Program-made: the position numbers and the translations under genes
Source: Bactericera cockerelli
Taxonomy: Eukaryota; Arthropoda; Insecta; Hemiptera; Triozidae
Direction of reading: 5' to 3'
Length of the DNA stretch: 64,000 nucleotides
Assembly: GCA_024516035.1 (NCBI GenBank)
Contig: CM044963.1
Span: 20,390,703-20,454,702 of the forward strand
Notes under the pieces: model-generated
Databases searched by the model: none
Seen by the model: the letters and a program-made list of their open reading frames with translations, nothing else
What the model was told of the DNA's origin: nothing
Shown: positions 21,547 to 33,500 of the stretch, piece by piece
Layout of the letters: each line of letters opens with the position of its first letter
Numbering within the stretch: position 1 is the first letter of the stretch

Positions 21547-24500
21547 GTGAGTGATATTTCTTATTTATGTATTTAACAGGAGGCCTGGGAGTTTTGTGAT
21601 AAAAGATAAAAGTATGGGTATGGGAAAAGGCAAAGTGAAAGAAGAAGAAGATACATAAACAATTTTATAATTTGTACATATTTGTACATCAGGCCGTATC
21701 TATCTAATCCATTCAACTATCTAATCCTGTCTGAAATTAACTTTTTTTTCTAAGAGGTTAGAAATATTCGATAAGACCCCCAAAGCAACTTTTTCATTTG
21801 GAGTGAGGAATTGATATCATGGCACGCAAATATCCGAATCCACTAAAACCCTTCCTCTTACACCTCACATTTATGACCCCGGAACCGTATGACATTACTT
21901 CGGGGTGTCTGAAATTAACTAACCTGTCTATTTAAAAGAGTCAAAACAGAAAAGTGAGTGAGTTTTACTAGATGTAATAATACATAGTATAAAAAAATAC
22001 CTTCACGTCAGGACCTCAATGCAGAGAACGAAGCCCCAATTGACAACACTATACAACAGTCCTGGGACTCAATTTAAACAAAGACCTTGAAAGCTACCTA
22101 GAACCACCATTAAGTTACAACTACAGAAATACACTCAGAAAATACCGAGAGACCAACATGCATAGTAATTTTATTCATATACAGGGTAGTACACACTCTT
22201 TCATTGCCTCGATTTTCTCATGATTTTGATTGATGAACAAGCAGGTACCGTTCATTTTCGCCTGACTGAGGTATCTCTCTGCAAAATATACCTCTAGAAT
22301 TTTTTAAATACAATATTCGTTTCTATGGCACCTTTTTTTTTTTTGTAAAAAAATCAGGTTCGCTAACAATATGCACACTTACAAACATTAGTGGAAGGCA
22401 ACCACTAGACGAAGTGTGCATTACATTACATTGTTTCTGGGGGACTTTCCTGAAAGAAATTTCCATGGGTTGTGTCCATTATTTAGAACTATTCTATCAC
22501 CCAATTCTCAGGTTCTTACTGAAAAAATGTCCAAGTCATGTCATGCATTAAGTTCAATCCACAGACCACCTGATACACGCTGTATACGGTATAATGTATT
22601 GCTAGAATGTATAAATGTAAGTTATCGCAGAATATTACAAAGGCAACTAAGTGACATTACATTTCTATTGCTTTATGGTTCATGTACAAGTCTACCTCTA
22701 ATGTAAAATCTTTTGCAGGTAACATTATAGGCATCGTTAAGTTGGTCCATAATACTTTACATGATAGCTTTGTTGCTATAATACAAATAAGTTATATACA
22801 CTTACCTATTCGAATAGATTAAAATTATTTATCTTATAGCGTCCTCTATGATTCATTTGTGTATGTGACTGTGTTTGTAATTGTAATTTGAGAAGCACAA
22901 GTCAGATGGAATTGAAGTTTAGATAACCATAAATATTATAAATTGTAACTTAATGATGACAGTATTGTCAAAAAAGTATGCGATTTTGTGCAGTATCGAT
23001 CGTTTTTTTTTAATGAAATTTCTTCTATCAAGGAACGCCTTTGAACAAAACTTTTTGTTGTTCTAAGGTGAAATTTTTAAGTTTTAATATTTCGAATATT
23101 TATGTAAAAATTAATGTCAACATAACGTAGACATGCGATATCTTTCAGAAGGGTTTAGACAAAAAGAAGGAGGTGGTTGGACCAAGAAAAAATAGAGATC
23201 ATAACAACAGTTGTATCAGAAGAATACGCAATTGACCGAGTCAAATGGATTCAAAAACTGTGGCGAAGCTAAATATTGTTACCAATCCTATCCCAAAGTT
23301 TGGTAGTAGTCATACGAAAAGGACCGGATTTTTATGTTGGACTGGATTGCCGAAATAACTCCGTCATATAGGATGGAACTGAAGGCCCAAAAGGATAACT
23401 GACGACAACTGCTCTCCACAATGATTGTCACATTCTGTTTAAATGTATTCTACAGAAAAATCACCAGACGGATTAAGAACTTTTTAGAGTTCAACTAACC
23501 TAGGTCTTTCGCAGATCATTGGTTTTTTTGAAAAAGCCACTCAACGAGCTGTAGCCTGTTCCAGAAACACTTTCTACTTTCCAAATCTCCGTTTCAACTG
23601 TCACACAAAGCTCTCTGATTGGTTATTGCGTTCAAATCAACCAATCAGAATGCGTTGAAAGGGAGATTCGGAGATTAAGAGAGTAGAAAGGGCTCCTGGA
23701 ATTCTTACTCTAACAGATTGCAATATCAGCTTTTTCCTACTAGTATTTCAAGAGCCGATTTTTGGTTTCGAACATTGGAGGCTACACGATCGTGGACTGA
23801 GTGTTTTCACAGTCCGTTTTTTTTCTAGCTCACTTCGGTGACAGTACCGACTCGGGTATAAATGGCCATGGGAGTGGCAGTAAATATTTCTTCGGCTGTG
23901 CGTTTCAAACCCATAGCTTTTGACCTGGCAAGCCGGCACTGATCTACTTACTTTCCTTGTCCATGAATCTTATGTCATGGTAGTGGAACCATTGATAGGA
24001 CGCCCAGAAGCAATGTTCAAGGCTCTTTCCGTGTCAATTGTGTAGTGTAAGTGTAATGGTTTGTGTTGGTATTATGTATTTAAACTTGTCAATGAGTGAA
24101 AAATATTACTTGAAATTTGGTATAACCACTAATATATTGGTACATTTGAAAGAATCGGAATCATTTCTAAGTACGATCACTGATCAACCATCAATAATTA
24201 TAAAAAAAATAATTGAATCATTGAAATATCCTACTACTGAAATAATCGGAACCATTGAAATATCGGTACCACTGAAATAATCGGAACGATTGAAATATCG
24301 GTACCAATTAAACATCGGAACTATTTAAGCCGTCACCGTCTAGACATGATGAGAACTTTGGAATCAGAGTAGTGCTGAGTTGCCGACTATTTACAAGAAC
24401 TCACCTAATTCTTCGTAATCCATTTTTTTCTTTATTTTTTTAATTGTATTAGTTCAGCGGTTCTTCATTCGCAAACGAACTTTGTGGTTGTGACTACTGC

Positions 24501-27500
24501 TTGTAGTTCAAAAGCCGTGAGTCCAAAAAAACCCTTAGTTGGGCAGTATTTTTTCAGAAAATATATTTCCTCTTACGTAAAAATAAAACACGTGCAGTTA
24601 ATTATACTCTTTAGTGGAAGGTAACCACCAGAGTAACCAATTTCTACCAGCTAACCTTCTAAGTCTTCTTATTATGCGGTCACAAAGTCAAATCAATGAT
24701 GAAAATTCATGCACTGGATGGTAGAACCAACGGATCCCTGCGCTAACTGGATTACCAGACCAGCGCCTTAACCTCTTGACTACCAGTGCACGATTAGTTG
24801 GCGTTTCCAGCCCAACCCAGACTGGATGAGATTAATGTGGATAGCTCGGAAATTTTTTATCGATTGGGAGATAAAACCCTTGTCTTGAATAACCCATATA
24901 CGGACGATAAAACCAAATAGAATCATTGGACCAAATAGAATCAAGAGCCTAGTAGACATTGGATCTGACTGTCTATACAATTACTTCAGCAAAGAGAGAT
25001 AGATATAGTTATCTATCGAGCATAATTTCATTGATGTATTTAAATCATTAGTATTTTAAGCTCGTAATGCTGTTACAACATTATTTTATCGGACATCACA
25101 ACAATTCCAGTTGTATTTATATTTTTATTAAAATTCCCACTTATATTTCTTTTTTGTGTAAGATGGATCTAATTTATTTATTCCCATTCCCATTTATATA
25201 CAGTCGACTCACGATAAGTAGTCTCTCTCGATAAGTCGAAGTCACAGACAAGTACCTAGGAAATCGTTCGCTAGTTCGTAAAAAAAAAAAACAGTGTATT
25301 TTGGTACAGTCATAAGTGGTACACTACATCAGTGTTTTGAGATTTTTACAAATGGATGGTCGCAAATCTCTTATACCCAGGAGGCCCGGAGTTCAAAAGT
25401 TGAGAACGGATGATCCGGAATCCCATGTTGGCATGTCTTCAAAACTAACTGTTTTTTAAGGTTCAAAACTGTTTCTAACTCAACGTTAAAGAGACGTTGA
25501 AAAAACATTTTTAAAGGATCAAACCACAGGCGACCATCATGTTTCCAATGTCACGCAATCTGAACCTCTACCTCCTTTGATCTTGTAAAATTCTTTGGAA
25601 GAATCTACTTCTAAAGATAATCTTTCAAATATCACGAGATTCTACAAATATCAGCATTTCTGAAATGCCGAACGGTTGCTTGTATTTGTTAGGATGGACC
25701 TTGTGAAATATTTAGTAATTGAGATATGAAAGTATGTATTTTTACGAGAGAAAGATAGTGTTAGGCCAGGATCCCACTGTGTGCAACATTTCGTCTCATA
25801 ACGTTTTATGCTGCGATTTTCCTTCAAAATCAAGTGATTTGAACGCCACTGACTGAAACATTGCTTTGCAATACTTTTCAACATTTTTAAATTAAAATTC
25901 GTTACAAAATATTGCACTCAGAGGAATCTCCTCTTGAAAGTATCACAAAAATGATCAACAATCAAAAATCACATCTAACGAACAATATTACCTGTTCATT
26001 CTTTCTTCTTCCGGTTACCTAGATCATTGGCGGAGGTCAGAGTACATTTCCCGTGGTGATCAAGACAGAGCCTTCGGATCCGCAAACTCGTGAATTCTTC
26101 CACAGCTCCTTCCAGTTCCAGAACGAGATCCTCTTCTACTCTCGGCTGCTTCCGTTCCTCAACTCGTTCCTTGTCGGGAAATTTCGGCACTCTTCGTATC
26201 CCTTCCCGAAGTTCCTGAAAGGTGGCACGGGAGATCCAGTGCTGCGCAGTTATCTGATCCTGGAGGATGTGTCCGACGAGGGGTTTAGATTGTCTGAGAG
26301 ACGACAGCTGTTGGATTTGGACCATTTTTTGCTGATTATGAACAAGCTTGGTGAGTGATTGAATGTAAACTTCTACGGTCGAATTACGAAATAGGATTAG
26401 ATTTAGTCTAGGTGGACACTATCAGCTGCCTCGGGTGCTGTGAAACTATCAGCTGACTATAGTGCTTTGTTGAAATTGTGAATTATTGAAATTCCCACTA
26501 GAGGGCGTGTTAAGGGATAGTGTCCAGTTTGACTAAATCTATTCCTGTTTCATAATTTGGCCCTTGATGATTTATTTGTTTTAGAAAGACATAATAAAAA
26601 AAATCTTCAAAGACACTTAAAGATCTTTGTACAACCAGCAGAATATTTTCAAAATTTTGTACAACAAAAAGATAAATTAATATATTTTTCTACATACCCT
26701 CAGCCAGAAGAAATATGATCTTCGCATACGACCAAAATAAAACAATTTGTCTCGAAACGTTGCAACGTGTTTCACGGCGTTTCTTCCTCCGATCTTTTTT
26801 AGGGCCGTATTATGAAACAGGATTAGTAAATTTAAGCCGACCCTTAGATTTTATCAGCTGACCGAGAGTTATTTTAAAACAAGATTTTCCGTCACGAATG
26901 CTGGCTACAGCTCCGTTACGCCACAGACTGAATATACAGCTACAAAGTCCGGCTTAGATTTTTGTTGTTGACAAGGTGAAATTTAAGGGATAGTGTTCAC
27001 TAAGATCAACTAATCCTGTTTTATAATTTGGCCTTTAGAATCAAATAATATTGCATCCCACTATATTTCTTCTATTACTTTTAAGTGATGTCCCACCGAT
27101 TGAGCCATTACTTTGCAACACTTTGCAAGCATTAAAAGAACAACATTCTAAGATATTTCTACAACCCAAGATCTCGCTTTGACCAGGACATGTTCGCTTG
27201 ACCGAACCAAATCCCAGTGGGTGACGATTACCTCATCCTCACAATAGTAAAAACATCTTCAGCGCTGAGGACGGGTTCAACGAACCCAAAGCTGAGGCAC
27301 TTTACATCGGATATCTTGTAATAAAAAAGAAACAGAGTTTGTTTATATTCTGTGAAATGAATCTGAGTCGGCATCGGAATACCTCCTGGTCCTCTCAGGA
27401 ACGGTCGCAAAAACAATCCTAATGATCAATTAATTAGCTCATTAAACAATTTTTTTTTTTAAAGATGAGTTGTTTCACAGAATTTTTTATTTCGTAGCCA

Positions 27501-30500
27501 TGAAACAGGAACTACTGTAGACGTTTGTGGTCTGTGTTGTTTGATGGTAGAGATTGCCTCAGGGCCCCCAAGCAATAATCACGCCCTTTCTCAGTATTAT
27601 TCCTGTCAACAAGTAGTTATTATAATAAAAATTATAAACTTTTGTTTGACCGTCAATTTTTATTCGGTATCTCTATATATAAAACAGAAAAAAGGACTAC
27701 CTACCTACCTACCTACCTATGTTTGTTTGTTGTTTGTTTGTTTGTTTGTCCGGAGTTGTTTAGCCAAAACGGTAAGAGATAGCGAAAAATGTCTCAGAAT
27801 TGACCCCCCCAAAACCATTATAGCTTTGTCCAGAAAAATTATAAAAAGTTCAAAAAGGCATTGCTGTCCAGCAGTACGGCCATGCCTTAGTAAATTTGAA
27901 ATTTAGTCCCGTTGCAAAGCACGGGCAAACGGCTAGTAATTCTATAAGATCATATTTTTTGTGTTAATCACACGAGTTATTCCTTTTTTATCCAATCCAC
28001 CTGACTCAAATCTTCCGTGTGTGAGACTCAAACCACCGACCTTTAGGTGACGTGACCTCAATCTCGCCAATCAAGCTACTGTGGTCGATTTTTGACGACA
28101 TAGTTGCATATTTCATAATTTGTGTGTGTGTATGTTTGTCCCCATAAAACTCGAAAACCACAAGTCGGGTTAAGCTGGAATTTTGCATAGTTAAAAGGAA
28201 TCAAAAATACTCGTAGTTATTGTTGGCGGATCACAATCACAATGTCCCGATCACAATGTCATCAAAATGTTATTGCGTCTCGTGTTATTTGTGCATTGTT
28301 AACACAGCCAGATAGCTTGTAACAAAACAACAAAAAAAATTATCAGTTACAAAATTGTCACTGAATAGAAGACAACTGGATTAGCACGATGCAACTGGTT
28401 AATTATTTGATTTCTCCATGGGACTTATTGAGGCATTAACTAATATTCCGTTAAAGGTAGGGACTACACAATTGGCTCTCAGTCTGGCTAGTTGAGTAGC
28501 CTGAACTTTATTAGCGGGGGTTTATAGTAGCCTCGAGTTTCTGAACCTGACGTTTCTCTAACATCGAACTTTAGCGGGGCCCAAAGTATTTTATTAAATC
28601 CACGGCACAAACTGCTGGTTCTCATGTAAGTTTTTGCAAACTTTATTGCTTTGGTGTGCTCGGTTGGATTGTTAATTGTTGGACTTTGTGTACCTTCATT
28701 TTTATTTTTCTACTGGATTTTTGTGTTTCTAAATGATATCCTTGTAGGTTCTCGCATCGAGACGTATTTCAATTGCTCGTGAGAAAAAGGAAGAAGTATA
28801 AACGATTAGCTCATTTGAAAGCTAATTTTTTGCTTTGCGGAATGTCCCAGATTCGAATGACAAAGTTTTTTGTAAGGGATACCAGTGCGTTTGTGTTGAT
28901 TCAGCACCTAAATGGAAAGTATTGTGTCACTTCTCACCAATCTCACCCATCAGAGCGCATACTTCTGGTTGAATAAGCTACAACACAGACCACAAGAGTT
29001 TAAATTAGCTGCTGTTTCATGGCTACGAAATAAAAAAAGGCTAAACGCTAATCATCTTTTATTCTTTTCTTTTTTTGTCAGTTGCTTCAATCAGTGCTTT
29101 ATTCGTCTTCTTTATTTCCAGGAAAATTCCACGCTCTCAGCTATGTTGCCAAACACGTAGATCCAGCCACTTTCCTCCAACTCACCGGTCAAATCAAAGA
29201 AACCAGTTGGACAGACGAACGTGTCACCAATGGACACGAGTCTGACATCCTACTCTCTGGTTCCCTCACGAGATCATTCAAAAAGTTTGACAACACCGCG
29301 GCGAACAATAAGAGCAGCGACAGTGTTGCAAAACCTGTCAAAGAGAACGGTAAGACAGTTGGCAACAGCGTACAAACAATTCGATTGATGAATTATTAAT
29401 TTTGAAAGACAATGACCATATTTAAATTGGGAGGACTCCAACACCTCCTTTTCTATAACCCTTGCGCTAATTTGAAATTTGGGATCTTTTAAGTAAACAC
29501 AAACTGCTATTACTCTAGTTGAAAAAAGTCATTTCATTTGAACTGCTCCAACCAAATAAAATATAATATCTATAGTTTTTTTTTACAAATTATTATTAAT
29601 AACAGAAAATCCTTTAAGCCAGTCAGATACGCAGGAAGAATATGTGCGGGGCAATGCCCTTAGTGTATAATAATTTAAGGGTCAGCATACCCCAGCAAGA
29701 CGAGACAAATGAAGCTCTAGATATTAATTTAAAATACACTAAAAAATCTATTATTTTTTTACTTTCCTTATCCTATAATAAGGAAAGTATTGTATTCGTC
29801 GAAAATTTGACCTACCCAGTTTTTCACATTTCTGGACGAATCAAAGCCTCAGGATACCAAAAAAGTTGTTTTCAGCCATTGGTCCGTGCGTCTGTCTGTC
29901 TGTGTGTCTGTGTGTGTGTGTGTGTGTGTGTGAACAGGATATCTCAAGAACGGTTAGAGCTAGAGCCTTGAAATTTGGTATGGAAATTAATTTTATACAC
30001 CAGACGAACCACGAAACTTTTGGTTGCAATCTGCCTCAGAATGCGGCCGCAGGGCCGCAAATATTGGCCGCAAGCGCCGTTTCTATGAATTGGTTAAAGA
30101 TACAAAAAAACTTAGAGAACAACATTTTCTTAGATTAAAAAAATAATAGGGGTCTATTCTGATCATTTTTTTGATATCTTGAACTTTTTTGAACTCGGCC
30201 CCAATTTACCGGTATTTTGGGGGGAACCCGCTTGGACTAACTTTTTTATTATTCATCCTAGATGGGGGTTGTGACATATCAAATCCAATAATTATAAGGT
30301 GCTGATTACGAATTTGATGTTTATTTTTAGCTTAATGTTACCTTTGAGTCACCAGTGGCTTTTGGTCCCGTTTCCATTCCTAATAATATGATAAGGAAAG
30401 TCGTGTGATGTTTACACCAGATTTTTTTTTTAAAGGAACATCCCGCAACGTCGGTGGTGAACACGAATCTGAACTCGGGAAACATCGGGAGCAACACGAG

Positions 30501-33500
30501 CCTGACTTCGGGAAATATCGGGAGAAAGTGGAGAAGATGAAGAAATTACTGATCGGGAAACCAAACAGATTCATGCGAGACATTACGACGCCGCGCGAAC
30601 CTATGGCAGTGCTGAATCATGGAGATTTCTGCAGAAATAATATCCTGTTCCAGTACGCTGTTACTGGTGCTGATGTAAGTTCTTTTCGTTCAAGTCTCTC
30701 TTCTAAGTGATTAGACAAAAGGATGTTATCTTCCATTTGCTGTGGAAACTCACAAACCAGTTACCCACATTAACCTCGCCCAGCCTGGATTAGGCCGGGA
30801 ATAGCTTGCATTACAATTTTCGAGTTTGAGTGGTCACCCACCAAATACCGACCTCGCTGATCGTAGCTTAAGGGTTGGGTGGAAGAGATTGCCATAGGCA
30901 ATAACCCCGCCCTTTAGTTAGGACTTATGTTTTTATATATTTTCTATTCTTTTTTATTTTCATTGTATATATTGTTTCCATTTTTTTCATTGTTAAATTA
31001 ATTATTTCTATGTACATAATGTCCATTTATACCTAATAAAGCATTGTATAATAATAATAATAATAATAGCTTAACTTCATTGATCTAACAAAAACTCGTG
31101 TATTCAACGTTCCATCGATGTTGTCTTGATGTTAGCTTGAAAATGTTTATACAAAACGCTAGTTAGAATTTACTTAAAAGAACCCTTATCATAAAATATT
31201 ATTTCTAATGATTGAACATTTTTTTTTTCATCACAAATATAGTTCTTTTGTCACTACAAGTCAAAAAATTTGTCCACAGAATAACAGAATAACTACAATC
31301 CTTCATTACTGTTCTTCTTCTTTTACTTATACTTTTCTCATACCTCCTTGAGGTCGGCATTGGTCAACCTCTTTCTCATGGTTGAGGTTGGTTGGTTCTG
31401 GCACTCCTACTACCCATTTGACAGCTGGATGCTCGTTCTAACGCCAACTTTTTCAAGGGTATCAAAGATGTATGTCCCCATTTGTCCCCCCAGTGAGGCA
31501 TCCTCCATTACTCTTATAAATCCTTTACTTCTTTTTTTTTATTACCTATTGATTTTTTAAATCTAGCAATGCTGTCAATCATACAAGATTTTGAAAAACG
31601 TTTGCTATGCAACTAAAAACAGCCATTAATCATTTCACGTATTGTCTTGTGACATATTTTCATTTTTATTTCTTGTTAAGTATGTACCTAAAATGCTCGT
31701 TCATTATGACGTTAGAAAATATTTAGAGATATGCCATCTCCGGATATTAAAAAGAACTTTATCTTACATTCTGCCTCTAAGCTATTTTTTGAGACAATAT
31801 TGACATGAGGATGTTTTATTGTGTTTTTATCAGAATAACTGCAATCTTTAACTTTACCTTTTCCCAAACCTATTTGGGTTAGTATTCTTCAACCTATTCC
31901 TCAACTCTTTTCTTCTTATTTCATGTCACCTTTTCCCAAACCTATGTACCATGTTCTCATGGTTGAAATGGGTTGGTTCTAACACTCCTACATTCATATT
32001 TTATGGCCAGATGCTCATTCGAACGTCAACCCTGATATGGTTGTCAGATATTTTGTTTATTGTCTTTTGGTCTGACCTAGCTCTAACCGTACCTGTTGAG
32101 AGTCCCCAAGCAAGTTACATTACTATATAATTACAATCAAACATGTATAATAAGAGAAACCTGAATATAAGAGAAAATAATTTCGGTCACTCATGTGCAG
32201 GTTCGAATAAATGATCATTATGAATTTATTATTATTATTATAAAATCTGGTTGCAGGGTTTCAGATGAAACACCATACAATTAATACTGCGATCTAGTAA
32301 GATCTATTGTGACCAGGGAGAAAATCTCTCATCCTATTTCCCAGTTCTGTGCCTTTGACGGCCCAACTGGGCTTAGTTGGGAGTGTCCAATACTAGACAG
32401 TCTAAGTCCAGAATCAAGTGTTCCCTTCATGAGAAGAGTCAGTCTCTGGACAAGGTATTCTTGGTTATGGAGATCTTCGAGATTACTGGATTCAAAGATC
32501 CTAAACATTATGAATTTACTCTAACTAAAAATTAATTATAATAATATGAATAATACTTACCATTTCAGTCGTTATCCGCCAGTGAAAACGACTGCGCCAC
32601 TCATGCAACTCCCACGAACGCGTTATTCTTTGACATGGCCACCATACGTTACGCATCCCCGGTCATTGACCTCTCGTTCTGCATCTACCTGAACTCCAAT
32701 GCTGAGATGAGACGCCTCCACTGGGATAAGATAATAGGCAGCTACTACGAGGGACTGAAAGACACAGTGGAGGAGTACGCGAGAGAGAATGGGGTGCAAG
32801 TGGTGGAAGGTGAGTGTTTTAATCAGGGTTGGTCAGGTATCAACTGAACTCCAATGAAAGGATAAGGAGCCACCACTGGAAAAATATACTGGGCAGCTAC
32901 CATGAGGGACTGAAGGACACAGTGGAGGATTATGCGAGAGAAAATGGGGTGCAAGTGGTGAAAGCTGAGTGTTTTAATCAGGATTGGTCAGGTATCAACT
33001 GATCTTCAATGAAATTATAAGGAACTGCCACTGGGGAAAGACACTGGGCATCTACCATGAGGGACTTGGAGACACAGGGGAGGAGTATGAGAGAGAGAAT
33101 GGGATGAAGGTGATAGAGGGTGAGTGGTTTTCCCAGTAGGTAACGAATCAATATCGGTAAAAACAGAGGATAAAAAGAAGTTGTACTAGATAATTATACA
33201 TGAAACTAGATATATCAGAACATATCTAAACAGCTGCTATTTTGAGCTTATTTGCTCTCATCAGGTAATTCTGAATATCCATGCCATCAATAAATTGTCT
33301 ATTGAAATCATTTATGTATATAAATTATATAAGAAAAGTTAGGTCTTAACAACATTAAAAACAAATCACCGTCGCCGTCAATTCTATATTGTGATTAGTT
33401 TTCATGAGTTTAATCAGGAAACATGCCTTGGTGTTCAAGTGGTTAATTTTCTAGTCTGGTGGAGGTAGTCTAGGGATCCAACCAATGTGTGCTTTGTCCT

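Larger units (their letters stand above)
21547..26022 (+). other. CHK intron 1 with repeat insertions
   Basis: 21940-21990 is a weak relative of the hammerhead repeat flank (CAAAACAGAAAAGTGAGTGA). 22195 onward begins ATACAGGGTAGTACAC, similar to foldback ends. 23558-23700, 24605-24790, 24795-24905 and 25203-25290 are listed separately. The rest shows no gene. Confidence 0.5.

Noticed and set aside
25996..26325. 109-residue minus-strand frame
   Set aside because: Antisense shadow of CHK exon 2.
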